From NCBI RefSeq assembly GCF_022436705.1, contig NZ_JAKUHT010000029.1:18873-82872 (forward strand): a DNA stretch of 64,000 nucleotides. Direction: 5' to 3'. Shown here piece by piece: positions 19,299-27,882 of this stretch. The notes beneath the pieces were generated by a model. The model saw nothing but the letters and a program-made list of their open reading frames with translations. It was not told where the DNA came from and ran no database searches. The translations under genes and the position numbers were made by a program. The DNA is from Nocardioides sp. CFH 31398. GTDB lineage: Bacteria > Actinomycetota > Actinomycetes > Propionibacteriales > Nocardioidaceae. Every line of letters starts with the position of its first letter. Position 1 is the first letter of the stretch.

Positions 19299-20708
19299 TC
19301 ACCCGAGCTCGTCGAGGGCGGACTCGACGGCCCGGTGGAAGGTCGGGTAGGCGTAGATCATCGAGCGCAGCGTCGCGGTCGGGACCCGGGCGTGGACGGC
19401 GAGCGCCAGCAGGCCCAGGATCTCCCCGCCGGACGGCCCGGCGGCCGTGGCCCCGACGAGGACCCCGGCGTCGGCGTCCTCGACGACCTTGATCACTCCC
19501 CTGGCCCCCGGGCCGTGGGTGAACCCGCGGGACGACGCCTCCAGCGGCGTCACCCCGACCCGGACGGTGAGCCCGGCGTCACGGGCGGCCTGCTCGGTCA
19601 TCCCGACGCCGCCGACCTCGGGGTCGGTGAAGGTCGCGTGCGGCACGGCGTGGTACTCGGCCGGGTGGTGCTCCGCGCCGGTGACGTCGGCCAGGGCGAC
19701 CGCGGCCTGGTACATCGACACGTGCGTGTACGCACCCTTGCCGGTGATGTCGCCGATGGCCCACAGCCGCTCCCCGGCCCGCATCCGCTCGTCCGTCTCC
19801 AGGGTGCGCGCGGACGGGTCGAGGCCGATGGTCTCGAGGCCCAGGTCGTCGAGGTTGGGGGTGCGCCCGGCGGCGACGAGCAGCTGGTCGGCGACGAGCT
19901 CCTCGCCGTCGTCCAGGGACAGGGTGAAGGTGCCGTCGGCGTAGGACGCCCGCGTCACCTCGGCGCCGGTCATCACGCGGATGCCCTCGGCGACGAAGAC
20001 CTCCTCCAGCAGCCGGCCGGCCTCGGGCTCGTCGCCGGCGAGCAGGCGGTCGCCGTGCTGCACGACCGTGACCCGGCTGCCGAAGCGGGCGAAGGTCTGG
20101 GCGAGCTCGCACCCGATCGGGCCACCACCGAGGACGACCAGGCTGCCGGGCACGTGGTCGGCGCGGACTGCGTCCCGGTTGGTCCAGTACGGCGTGTCCG
20201 CGAGGCCCTCCACGGGCGGCGCGGCGGGGCGGGTGCCGACGTTGAGCACGACGCCACGGCGCGCCTCGAACGTCGGGCCGGCGGAGCCGTCGGGGAGCTC
20301 GACCGCGACCGTCCCGGTGCCGGTCAGGCGCCCGATGCCGTGGTACACGGTCGCGCCGGCGTCGGTGAGGCGGTCGACGGCGACGGTGTCGTCCCAGTCG
20401 GCTGTCGCCTCGTCGCGGACGCGGGCGTGCACGGGCGCCCAGGACGGGCTGACGCTCACCTCGCCCGCGAGCTCCGACACCCGGCCGGCCTCGGCGAGGG
20501 CGTCGGCCGCGCGCAGCATCATCTTGGAGGGGATGCAGCCGTAGTAGGGGCACTCGCCGCCGACGAGGTGACGGTCGACCACGACGACCTCGAGACCGGT
20601 CGCGGCGGCCCCGGAGGCGAGCGACTCGCCGCCCGGGCCCGCGCCCAGGACCACGAGGTCCACCTGCGTCGCTGCGCCGTCGTCGGCGCCGTCCTGGGGG
20701 CTGCTCAT
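19299..20708 (-). CDS. NAD(P)/FAD-dependent pyridine nucleotide-disulfide oxidoreductase family protein
   Basis: 469 residues. FAD-binding VLGAGPGGESLA near residue 20, the redox-disulfide region GGECPYYGCIPSK near 50 with two Cys four residues apart, an NAD-binding LVVLGGGPIGCELAQ near 190, and the second FAD motif LWAIGDITGKGAYTH near 318. The C-terminal dimerisation domain ends YAYPTFHRAVESAL, where lipoamide and mercuric reductases normally have a His-x-x-Pro with a His/Glu base; here Tyr replaces the key His. It is therefore not a standard dihydrolipoyl dehydrogenase. Substrate is unknown. It is divergent from tryptophan dioxygenase. Confidence 0.85.
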   Translation of the reverse strand: MSSPQDGADDGAATQVDLVVLGAGPGGESLASGAAATGLEVVVVDRHLVGGECPYYGCIPSKMMLRAADALAEAGRVSELAGEVSVSPSWAPVHARVRDEATADWDDTVAVDRLTDAGATVYHGIGRLTGTGTVAVELPDGSAGPTFEARRGVVLNVGTRPAAPPVEGLADTPYWTNRDAVRADHVPGSLVVLGGGPIGCELAQTFARFGSRVTVVQHGDRLLAGDEPEAGRLLEEVFVAEGIRVMTGAEVTRASYADGTFTLSLDDGEELVADQLLVAAGRTPNLDDLGLETIGLDPSARTLETDERMRAGERLWAIGDITGKGAYTHVSMYQAAVALADVTGAEHHPAEYHAVPHATFTDPEVGGVGMTEQAARDAGLTVRVGVTPLEASSRGFTHGPGARGVIKVVEDADAGVLVGATAAGPSGGEILGLLALAVHARVPTATLRSMIYAYPTFHRAVESALDELG

Positions 20709-20752
20709 CGGGTCTCCTCGCTCATGGTCGCCAGCATGCCGGTTCTGGTTGG

Positions 20753-21562
20753 GTGGTGCCCGTGGACCCCGGCACCGATTCGTTCGTCTCGTTCGGCGAG
20801 CAGGGGGCGCAGCTGACCTACGGCAGCTACCTGCGCCTGCCCGACCTGCTCGACGCCCAGCACCTCGAGTCGGACCCGCCGGCGCACGACGAGCTGCTGT
20901 TCATCACGATCCACCAGGTCTACGAGCTGTGGTTCCAGCAGCTGCTGCACGAGCTGGAGGCGGTCCGGGCCGCGATGACGTCCGGCGAGCTGTGGCGCGC
21001 CCAGCACCTGCTCGGGCGGGTGCACGTCATCGAGCGCGTGCTGGTCGAGCAGGTCGACGTCCTCGAGACGATGACGCCGCAGGACTTCGCGACCTTCCGC
21101 CAGCGCCTGGCCCCGGCGAGCGGGTTCCAGTCCGTGCAGTTCCGCGAGCTGGAGTTCCTCTCGGGCGCGCAGGACCCGGGCTACCTGCGCCGCTTCCGCG
21201 GGCTCACCGCCGAGGAGGAGTCGCGGCTCGAGCGGCGGCTGTCGGAGCCGACGCTGTGGGACGCGTTCCTGGACGTCCTGCGCGCCGCCGACCTGCCCAC
21301 CGACGACGACGAAGCGGTGCTGTCCTCGATCCGCTCCCTGGCGCACGACCGCAACCGGTACGGCGCCGCCTGGGCGCTGTCGGAGGCCCTGCTCCAGCAC
21401 GACGAGCTCGCGGCCGGCTGGCGCGCCCGCCACGTCGTGATGGTCGAGCGGATGATCGGCGCCAAGTCCGGCACGGGCGGCTCCAGCGGCGCGGCCTACC
21501 TGCGCGGCCGCCTCGACCTCCGCTACTACCCGCTCCTGTGGGAGGTCCGCAGCACCCTGTGA
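20753..21562 (+). CDS. kynA: Tryptophan 2,3-dioxygenase
   Basis: 269 residues. Haem enzyme that opens the tryptophan indole ring to N-formylkynurenine. Signatures: LTYGSYLRLPDLL near residue 21, HDELLFITIHQVYELWFQQLLHE near 45 with the proximal and substrate-contacting residues, FQSVQFRELEF near 124, and at the end RYYPLLWEVRSTL. GTG 20753 is used; GTG codons at 20756 and 20762 are alternatives and no clear ribosome binding site exists. No kynureninase or formamidase gene lies nearby, so the rest of the pathway must be encoded elsewhere or be absent. Confidence 0.92.
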   Translation: MVPVDPGTDSFVSFGEQGAQLTYGSYLRLPDLLDAQHLESDPPAHDELLFITIHQVYELWFQQLLHELEAVRAAMTSGELWRAQHLLGRVHVIERVLVEQVDVLETMTPQDFATFRQRLAPASGFQSVQFRELEFLSGAQDPGYLRRFRGLTAEEESRLERRLSEPTLWDAFLDVLRAADLPTDDDEAVLSSIRSLAHDRNRYGAAWALSEALLQHDELAAGWRARHVVMVERMIGAKSGTGGSSGAAYLRGRLDLRYYPLLWEVRSTL

Positions 21563-21610
21563 GGCCTGCCGTCCCGAGGGGTCCCTGGCCAGGCCGTGGC
21601 CGACCTGGCT

Positions 21611-21645
21611 CCCGTCGACAGGCTCAGGACACCGCCTCGACCACC
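21611..21645. repeat. Degenerate copy of an interspersed palindromic element
   Basis: Its reverse complement begins GGTGGTCGAG and contains TCCTGAGCCTGTCGA, the same parts found in the fuller element at 56055-56122. It lies between the convergent tryptophan dioxygenase and MinD-like genes, a typical place for such elements, and appears truncated. Confidence 0.55.
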
Positions 21646-21667
21646 GGACGGGTCAGGCGGCTCGCGG

Positions 21668-23185
21668 TCACAGGGCCGAGGCCATGCCCGCGCAGGCGCG
21701 GAGCCAGGAGTCGCGGGTGCTCCGCGACAGCTGGGCGTAGGGGATCTCCGAGCCGGAGACCAGCGACGGGTCGTAGGGCACCCGGTAGACCTCGCGGGTG
21801 CGCTGCTCGTAGACCTGCATGAGGTCGTGGGCCAGCGTGGCGTCGACGCTGGGGCTGGGGTCGGACAGCACCGTGATCGTGCGGTGCTTGAGGTCCTGGT
21901 AGCCGGCGTCCTGCAGGGCGTCGAGCATCCACAGGCCGCTGTAGCCGGTGTCCTCACGGACCGTGCTGGTCACGACGAGCAGGTCGGCGGCCTCGGCGGC
22001 GGCGAGCCAGTTCTCGGCGCGCATGTTGTTGCCGGTGTCGACGAGGATGACCCGGTAGAACCGTTCGAGCAGCTGGTGGACGGCGGTGAAGTCCTTCGCA
22101 CGGATCGTGCCCGTCACGTCCGGCCGCTCGTCGGAGGCGAGGACGTCGAAGTGCGCGTCGCCCTGCGCCCGCACGAACGCCCCGAGGTCACCGATGCGCG
22201 ACTGGTAGACGTCGCTGAACTTCTCGAGGTCCTCCAGCAGCTCGCGGGTGGTGTTGCGGTGCGTGCTGCGCATCGCGCGGATCCCCAGCGTGCCGCGGGT
22301 CTCGTTGTTGTCCCACGCGACCACCGTGCCGCCGCGGACGGTGCCGAACGTGTAGCCGGCGGCCAGCACCCCCGTCGTCTTGGCCGCGCCGCCCTTCGGG
22401 TTCAGGAAGGCGATGGTGCGCGGGCCGTCGAAGTCCTTCTGGATGACCCGGCGGTAGTCCTCGTGGACCATCTCCGCCGGACCCATCTGGGGCGAGACCA
22501 GGCCGCCCGACCAGCGACGCACCCGGCCGCGCCAGCCCCACGTGGCGGGGCCGTACTCCACGACGTCCGCGCGCCGGTCGAGGAAGTCGGTGGCCGTCAT
22601 GAAGCGACGCGGCTCACCCTCCGGACCCTGCTGGGGGCCTGGCGCCTCCGGCAGGGGGCCGGGCTGCTGCTGCCAGCCGGGCGGCGGGCCCTGCCGACGT
22701 CCCGGCTGCTGGGCCGGCTGCTGGGCCGGCTGCTGGGCCTGTTGCTGGGCCTGTTGCTGGGCCGGCTGGCCCCATCCCTGCGGCGAGGCGGGACCCGGGC
22801 TCCAGCCCGGTGATGTCTGCTGCTGCTGCTGCGGCTGCTGCGGCCACGCGGGCGGGGCCTGCTGGGCCGAGGGTGCGGCGGCGATGCGGGTCTGCTCCGC
22901 GCCGCCGCCCTCGACCGGGCGGGCGGGGCCGGGGGCGTTCGGGTCGGGCACCGGACCCGGGCGCGCCTCCTCCGCGGGTCGACCGGGGCTCGGGGAGCCC
23001 CCGACCATCGGGTCGGTGAGGGGGTCGCCCGTCACCGGCCGGCCGGACGGCGTCGGCTCCGCCTCGAGCCGGGCGCCGTAGTCGGCGAGCTCCTCGGTCG
23101 TGTACAGCCGCTCGCTGGTGTCGGGCTCGTGGGCGGGGTCGTGCCGACCCTCACCCTGCTCGCTCCCGCCCTGCTCCTGCGACAT
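21668..23185 (-). CDS. MinD/ParA-like ATPase with a long Pro/Gln-rich N-terminal region
   Basis: 505 residues. The first about 190 are low-complexity, rich in Pro, Gln, Gly and Ala. The C-terminal half is a SIMIBI ATPase: deviant Walker A FLNPKGGAAKTT near residue 265, switch-like VILVDTGNN, and LVVTSTVREDT. The layout (disordered Pro-rich region then MinD-like domain) resembles EspI-type ATPases linked to ESX/type VII secretion, but no esx gene is in the window, so the role is open (secretion, chromosome or protein positioning). ATG 23185 starts the gene, 55 bases beyond the nusB stop. Confidence 0.8.
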   Translation of the reverse strand: MSQEQGGSEQGEGRHDPAHEPDTSERLYTTEELADYGARLEAEPTPSGRPVTGDPLTDPMVGGSPSPGRPAEEARPGPVPDPNAPGPARPVEGGGAEQTRIAAAPSAQQAPPAWPQQPQQQQQTSPGWSPGPASPQGWGQPAQQQAQQQAQQPAQQPAQQPGRRQGPPPGWQQQPGPLPEAPGPQQGPEGEPRRFMTATDFLDRRADVVEYGPATWGWRGRVRRWSGGLVSPQMGPAEMVHEDYRRVIQKDFDGPRTIAFLNPKGGAAKTTGVLAAGYTFGTVRGGTVVAWDNNETRGTLGIRAMRSTHRNTTRELLEDLEKFSDVYQSRIGDLGAFVRAQGDAHFDVLASDERPDVTGTIRAKDFTAVHQLLERFYRVILVDTGNNMRAENWLAAAEAADLLVVTSTVREDTGYSGLWMLDALQDAGYQDLKHRTITVLSDPSPSVDATLAHDLMQVYEQRTREVYRVPYDPSLVSGSEIPYAQLSRSTRDSWLRACAGMASAL

Positions 23186-23240
23186 GCTGGTCCCCCTCGT
23201 CTCGCGGCCTCACGCACCGTCTGCCCGCTGGGCCCGAACG

Positions 23241-23729
23241 TTAGTCCTCCGACGGCCCGTCCTCGTCGACATCCGGGAGGTCCGGCCCCGGCGTCGCGTC
23301 GGTCCCGGTGTCCCCGACCGCCTCCAGCTCGTCGGCGACGGAGGCGAGGACCCCGTTGACGAAGGGCGGCGACTCGTCGGTGGAGAGGTCGCGCACCAGC
23401 GCGACCGCCTCCGACAGGGCGACCGGGCTCGGGACGTCGTCCACGGCGAGGAGCTCGTACACCGCGAGGCGCAGCACGTTGCGGTCCACGGCGGGCATGC
23501 GGGCCAGCGTCCAGCCGCGGCTGTGACGGGTCAGCAGCTCGTCGATCCGGTCGCGCTGCTCGACGACGCCCCGCACGAGGGTCTCGCTGTACGGGTTCGT
23601 CGGCGCGTTGCCGTCGGTGACGAAGGCCTCCAGGGTCACCAGGGGAGGCTCGCCGCGCAGCTCCGCGGCGTAGAGCACGTCGAGGGCCCGCTTGCGCGCC
23701 TTGGAGCGCGCGGTGGTCCGGGTCGCCAT
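23241..23729 (-). CDS. nusB: Transcription antitermination factor NusB
   Basis: 162 residues. Pairs with S10 (NusE) to bind boxA and stabilise rRNA antitermination complexes. Family blocks: ARKRALDVLYAAELRG at the N-terminus, NPYSETLVRGVVEQRDRIDELL, MPAVDRNVLRLAVYELL and PVALSEAVALVRDLSTDESPPFVNGVL, then an acidic disordered tail. Lies three bases downstream of efp on the same strand, the usual efp-nusB pair. Confidence 0.96.
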   Translation of the reverse strand: MATRTTARSKARKRALDVLYAAELRGEPPLVTLEAFVTDGNAPTNPYSETLVRGVVEQRDRIDELLTRHSRGWTLARMPAVDRNVLRLAVYELLAVDDVPSPVALSEAVALVRDLSTDESPPFVNGVLASVADELEAVGDTGTDATPGPDLPDVDEDGPSED

Positions 23730-23732
23730 CGG

Positions 23733-24296
23733 CTAGGAGCTCACCCGTCCGAGGTAGGAGGAGTCGCGGGTGTCGACCTTGACGCGCTCACCCGCGGAGA
23801 TGAAGAGCGGCACGTTGATGGAGTGGCCGGTCTCCAGCGTGGCGGGCTTGGTGCCGCCGGTGGACCGGTCACCCTGCAGGCCGGGCTCGGTGTAGGTGAT
23901 CTCGAGCTCGACGGAAGCGGGCAGCTCGATGTAGAGCACGCGACCGTCGTTCGTGGCGACGATGGCCTCGCCGTTCTCGAGCAGGAAGTTCTTCGCGTCG
24001 CCGACGATCTCCGGCGACACCTCGAGCTGCTCGTAGGTGCCGGTGTCCATGAAGACGTACGACGTGCCGTCGTTGTAGAGGTACTGCATGGTGCGCTTGT
24101 CGACGTTCGCGACCTCGACCTTGACGTCCGCGTTGAAGGTGCGGTCCACCGTCTTGCCGGACTCGATGTTGCGGATCTTGGACCGCACCACCGCGCCGCC
24201 CTTGCCGGGCTTGTGGTGCTGGAACCACATGACCTGCCAGAGCTGACCGTCGAGCCGCAGGACCATGCCGTTCTTGAGGTCGTTCGTCGTCGCCAT
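23733..24296 (-). CDS. efp: Elongation factor P
   Basis: 187 residues. Relieves ribosome stalling at polyproline. KOW-like N-terminal domain with the loop HHKPGKGGAVVRSK near residue 28 carrying the tip Lys, then the OB domains (MQYLYNDGTSYVFMDTGTYEQ; THTGHSINVPLF-type region near the end). No EpmA/EpmB modification genes are seen. ATG 24296. The upstream gene is a CsbD-like small protein, and nusB follows. Confidence 0.97.
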   Translation of the reverse strand: MATTNDLKNGMVLRLDGQLWQVMWFQHHKPGKGGAVVRSKIRNIESGKTVDRTFNADVKVEVANVDKRTMQYLYNDGTSYVFMDTGTYEQLEVSPEIVGDAKNFLLENGEAIVATNDGRVLYIELPASVELEITYTEPGLQGDRSTGGTKPATLETGHSINVPLFISAGERVKVDTRDSSYLGRVSS

Positions 24297-24340
24297 GCCC
24301 AGCAGTCTAGGAGCGGCGGGGCATGGCGACCGACCCGGGC

Positions 24341-24514
24341 TCAGCGCTTGAAGGCGTCCTTGACCTTCTCGCCGGCGTCCTTGAGGTTCGCCTTCGACTG
24401 GTCGTTCCGGCCCTGGCGCTCCAGGGCGTCGTCACCGGTCGCCCTGCCGACGGCCTCCTTCGCCTTGCCGGCCAGCTTGTCCTTCGTGTTCTCGGCCTTC
24501 TGCTCGTCGCCCAC
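24341..24514 (-). CDS. CsbD family small stress-type protein
   Basis: 57 residues, almost entirely charged and helical: VGDEQKAENTKDKLAGKA, then KEAVGRATGDDALERQG and QSKANLKDAGEKVKDAF. The KDKLxGKxKExxGxxTGDxxLExxGxxDQxKG-like layout is the CsbD signature; members are induced by general stress in Bacillus. The GTG at 24514 has GGGAG seven bases upstream. It lies between aroQ and efp with a palindromic terminator behind aroQ, so it probably has its own promoter. Function is unproven. Confidence 0.85.
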   Translation of the reverse strand: MGDEQKAENTKDKLAGKAKEAVGRATGDDALERQGRNDQSKANLKDAGEKVKDAFKR

Positions 24515-24543
24515 GCGCGTCTCCCGATCGGTCGCAGCCTCTG

Positions 24544-24561
24544 CCCGCGGGGCCCCGCGGG
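24544..24561. terminator. Perfect 18-bp palindrome downstream of aroQ
   Basis: CCCGCGGGGCCCCGCGGG is a perfect palindrome located between the aroQ stop (24594, minus strand) and the CsbD gene start. It would fold into a strong GC stem in the transcript. Terminator role is inferred from position; no T-run is present. Confidence 0.5.
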
Positions 24562-24593
24562 TCCCACGACGGTAGCGGCGGGCGGGCGCCGCG

Positions 24594-25019
24594 TCAGCCC
24601 GCGAGGAAGGCGAGCGCGTCGCGGTAGCCGTCGACGCCGCGGCCGGCGATGACGGTGGCGGCGTGCGGCGTGACGAGCGAGGTGTGCCGGAACTCCTCCG
24701 GGCGCTGCTTCGGTTCGGAGATGTGCACCTCGACCAGCGGGGCCTCGAGCTGGGCGCAGGCGTCGTAAAGGGCGTAGGAGTAGTGCGTCCAGGCCGCGGC
24801 GTTGAGGACGACGGGCACGGCGTCGTCCGCGGCGGCGTTGAGCCAGTCGATCATCTGGCCCTCGTGGTTGGTCTGGCGCACCTCGACCTCCTGGCCCCGC
24901 TCGCGGCCCCAGGCGACGCAGCGTGCGGCGAGCTCGTCGTGGGTGGTCGAGCCGTAGATCTCGGGCTGGCGACGGCCCAGGCGCCCGAGGTTGGGTCCGT
25001 TCAGCACGAGCACCTTCAT
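24594..25019 (-). CDS. aroQ: 3-dehydroquinate dehydratase, type II
   Basis: 141 residues, the normal length for the dodecameric type II enzyme. The shikimate pathway step converts 3-dehydroquinate to 3-dehydroshikimate. Signatures: LVLNGPNLGRLGRRQPEIYG at the N-terminus with the active-site Arg/Tyr loop, NAAAWTHYSYALYDA near residue 75, and the HISEPKQRPEEFRHTSL block with the catalytic His. The ATG at 25019 overlaps the aroB stop by four bases. Confidence 0.97.
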   Translation of the reverse strand: MKVLVLNGPNLGRLGRRQPEIYGSTTHDELAARCVAWGRERGQEVEVRQTNHEGQMIDWLNAAADDAVPVVLNAAAWTHYSYALYDACAQLEAPLVEVHISEPKQRPEEFRHTSLVTPHAATVIAGRGVDGYRDALAFLAG

Positions 25020-26167
25020 CGGGGTCCTCCCAGCGCGGCGTACGCCTCGGCCAGCACGGCCGGGTCGGGGTCGGTGAGGATGCGGGGCGAGCCGACGTCG
25101 TCCAGCACCACCAGGCGCAGGCTCGCGCCGCGCGCCTTCTTGTCGACGCGCATGACGGCGAGCAGGTCGTCGAACGACGCCGCGTCGTACGTGGTCGGCA
25201 GGCCCAGCCCGGCGAGCACGGCCGCGTGGCGGTCGGCGACGTCGTCGGCGAGCAGCCCGCTGCGGCGGGCGACCTCGGCGACGAACACCGAGCCGATCGC
25301 GACGGCCTCGCCGTGACGGACCGTGTAGTCGGAGGTCCGCTCGACCGCGTGGGCGAGGGTGTGGCCGTAGTTGAGGGCCTCGCGCCCGGGGTGCCCGCCG
25401 GCGCCGCCGGTCTCCCTGAGGTCGCCGGCGACCACGTGGGCCTTGACCCGCACCGCGCGCAGGACGAGCTCCGCCAGCACGTCGCCGGACGGGTCCAGCG
25501 CCGCACCGGGGTCGGCCTCGGCGATCTCGAGGATGCCGGGGTCGGCCACGAAGCCGCACTTGACGACCTCGGCCATGCCGGCGACCAGCTCGGGTCGGGG
25601 CAGCGTCGTGAGCAGGTCGAGGTCGCACACGACGGCGGCGGGCTCGTGGAAGGCGCCGACGAGGTTCTTGCCGGCGCCGGTGTTCACGCCGGTCTTGCCG
25701 CCGACGGCCGCGTCGACCATCGCGAGCAGGGTGGTGGGCACGTGGACGACGGCGACCCCGCGCAGCCAGCAGGCGGCGACGAAGCCCCCGAGGTCGGTCG
25801 TCGCTCCCCCGCCGAGGGTGAGGACGGCGTCGCTGCGGGTGAAGCCGGCCTCCCCGAGCCGCTCCCAGCAGCGCTCGGCGGTGGCGACGGTCTTGGCGAC
25901 CTCCCCGTCGGGGACGGCCAGCGGCAGCACCGTCACGTCGTCCAGGGCGTCGGTCACGGCGTCGCTGAGCGCCGCGGCACGGTCGGCCAGCGGCTCGGGA
26001 TGGACCAGGGCCACCCGCCGTACACCGGGCAGCAGGTCGGCGAGCAGGCGCGGGACCTCGGCGAGCAGCCCGCGGCCCACGAGGACGTCGTACGGCGCGG
26101 CGGTCGCGACGCGCACCGCCTCCACCCCGGCCCCGGACCCGGCCCCGGCCCCGGGAGCCTGGGTCAC
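25016..26167 (-). CDS. aroB: 3-dehydroquinate synthase
   Basis: 383 residues. NAD- and zinc-dependent cyclisation of DAHP to 3-dehydroquinate. Motifs: DVLVGRGLL near the N-terminus, VPDGEVAKTV, LGGGATTDLGGFVAACWLRG near residue 118, the VGGKTGVN block, EVVKCGFV, and zinc ligands in GREALNYGHTLAHAVE and RHGEAVAIG. A Gly/Ala/Pro-rich N-terminal stretch (about 12 residues) precedes the domain. The stop overlaps aroQ and the start overlaps aroK, forming a coupled aroC-aroK-aroB-aroQ run. Confidence 0.97.
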   Translation of the reverse strand: MTQAPGAGAGSGAGVEAVRVATAAPYDVLVGRGLLAEVPRLLADLLPGVRRVALVHPEPLADRAAALSDAVTDALDDVTVLPLAVPDGEVAKTVATAERCWERLGEAGFTRSDAVLTLGGGATTDLGGFVAACWLRGVAVVHVPTTLLAMVDAAVGGKTGVNTGAGKNLVGAFHEPAAVVCDLDLLTTLPRPELVAGMAEVVKCGFVADPGILEIAEADPGAALDPSGDVLAELVLRAVRVKAHVVAGDLRETGGAGGHPGREALNYGHTLAHAVERTSDYTVRHGEAVAIGSVFVAEVARRSGLLADDVADRHAAVLAGLGLPTTYDAASFDDLLAVMRVDKKARGASLRLVVLDDVGSPRILTDPDPAVLAEAYAALGGPR

Positions 26168-26676
26168 GCCCGTACCTCGACGGCGTCGCGGACGGCCTCG
26201 GCCACGGCGGCGGAGTCGAGGTCGTCGGTGTCGACGACGACGCTCGCCACCGCGGTGTAGACGGGCGCGCGCTCGTCGAGGATCGCCTTGAGGCGTCCGC
26301 GGACGTTGCCGAGCAGCAGCGGCCGGGCGGAGCCCAGGCCGACCCTCGACACGGCCTGCGTCAGTCCGACGCGGAGGAAGACGACGGTGTGGCCGGCCAG
26401 CCGCTCGCGGGTCTCGGAGTCCATGACGGCGCCGCCGCCGAGGGCGAGGACGCCGTCGTGCTCGGCGAGCGCCGTCGCCACGGCCTCCCGCTCGAGGGCC
26501 CGGAACCGGGCCTCGCCCTCCTCGACGAACACGTCGGCGACGCTGCGGCCCGCCGTGGTCTCGACGTCGGCGTCGGTGTCGCGGAACCCGACGCCCCAGG
26601 CCTCGGCGAGCAGCGGGCCGACGGTGCTCTTGCCGGCGCCCATGGGGCCGATGAGCACGACGCGGGGTCCGCTCAC
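26164..26676 (-). CDS. aroK: Shikimate kinase
   Basis: 170 residues. Phosphorylates shikimate. P-loop GPMGAGKSTVG near residue 10, substrate-binding DTDADVETTAGRSVADVF, the GEARFRALEREAV motif, and ALGGGAVMD. LID-type region SARPLLLGNVRG. The GTG start at 26676 overlaps the aroC stop and gives a short N-terminus before the P-loop; longer starts would run into aroC. Confidence 0.96.
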   Translation of the reverse strand: MSGPRVVLIGPMGAGKSTVGPLLAEAWGVGFRDTDADVETTAGRSVADVFVEEGEARFRALEREAVATALAEHDGVLALGGGAVMDSETRERLAGHTVVFLRVGLTQAVSRVGLGSARPLLLGNVRGRLKAILDERAPVYTAVASVVVDTDDLDSAAVAEAVRDAVEVRA

Positions 26677-27869
26677 GGCTGCTGCCACTTCGCCGCGATC
26701 GCCTCGAGGTAGGTCCGCGCGTTGCGGCGGGTCTCCCCGAGGGAGTCGCCGCCGAACTTCTCCAGCGCGGCGTCGGCGACGACGAGGGCGACCATCGCCT
26801 CGGCCACGACGCCCGCGGCGGGCACCGCGCACACGTCCGAGCGCTGGTGGTGCGCCACGGCCTCCTCGCCGGTGGCGACGTCGACGGTGCGCAGGGCCCG
26901 CGGGACGGTCGCGATGGGCTTCATGGCCGCGCGGACGCGCAGCGCCTCCCCGGTGGTCATGCCGCCCTCGGTGCCGCCGGCACGGCCGGTCACCCGCGAG
27001 AACGAGCCGGCCTCGTCGCCGTGGACGATCTCGTCGTGGGCCAGCGAGCCGGGGGTCGCGGCGAGCGCGAAGCCGTCGCCGACCTCGACGCCCTTGATGG
27101 CCTGGATCCCCATGAGCGCCCCCGCGAGGCGGGAGTCGAGCCGGCGGTCCCAGTGCACGTGCGAGCCGAGACCGGGCGGCAGCCCGTGGACGACGACCTC
27201 GACGACGCCGCCCAGGGTGTCGCCGTCCTTGTGGGCCTCGTCGACACGGGCGACCATCGCGGCGGACGCCTCGGGGTCCAGGCAGCGCACCGGGTCGGCG
27301 TCCAGGCGCTCGACGTCGTCGGGCACCGGGACCACGCCCGCGGGCGCGGCGACGCCGCCGAGCTCCACGACGTGCGAGACCACGTGGGCGCCGAGGGCGT
27401 GCTCGAGGAACGAGGCGGCCACGGTGCCGAGGGCGACGCGGGCGGCGGTCTCCCGGGCGGAGGCGCGCTCGAGGACGGGCCGGGCCTCGTCGAAGTCGTA
27501 CTTCTGCATGCCGACCAGGTCGGCGTGGCCGGGCCGGGGCCGGGTGAGCGGGGCGTTGCGGGCCAGGGAGGCGAGCTCCTCGGCGTCGACCGGGTCGGCC
27601 GACATCACGCGCTCCCACTTCGGCCACTCGGTGTTGCCGACGCCGATGGCGACGGGTCCGCCCTGGGTCAGCCCGTGGCGGACGCCGCCGACCAGGGTGA
27701 CCTCGTCGGCCTCGAACTTCATCCGGGCCCCGCGGCCGTAGCCGAGCCGGCGGCGGGCCAGGGCCGAGGCGACGTCGGCGGTGGTGACGGGGACCCCGGA
27801 GGGCAGTCCCTCGAGGATGGCGACCAGGGACGGGCCGTGGGACTCCCCCGCGGTGAGCCAGCGCAGCAT
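26673..27869 (-). CDS. aroC: Chorismate synthase
   Basis: 398 residues. FMN-dependent elimination of EPSP to chorismate. Conserved GESHGPSLVAILEGLPSG at the N-terminus with the catalytic His, RRLGYGRGARMKFEADEV, RPRPGHADLVGMQKY, ASARETAARVALGTV, and near the end MTTGEALRVRAAMKPIATV and QRSDVCAVPAAGVVAEAMV with the second His. Starts at ATG 27869, 13 bases after the prepilin peptidase stop, and overlaps aroK. Confidence 0.97.
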   Translation of the reverse strand: MLRWLTAGESHGPSLVAILEGLPSGVPVTTADVASALARRRLGYGRGARMKFEADEVTLVGGVRHGLTQGGPVAIGVGNTEWPKWERVMSADPVDAEELASLARNAPLTRPRPGHADLVGMQKYDFDEARPVLERASARETAARVALGTVAASFLEHALGAHVVSHVVELGGVAAPAGVVPVPDDVERLDADPVRCLDPEASAAMVARVDEAHKDGDTLGGVVEVVVHGLPPGLGSHVHWDRRLDSRLAGALMGIQAIKGVEVGDGFALAATPGSLAHDEIVHGDEAGSFSRVTGRAGGTEGGMTTGEALRVRAAMKPIATVPRALRTVDVATGEEAVAHHQRSDVCAVPAAGVVAEAMVALVVADAALEKFGGDSLGETRRNARTYLEAIAAKWQQP

Positions 27870-27882
27870 GGGGGCGAGTCTG

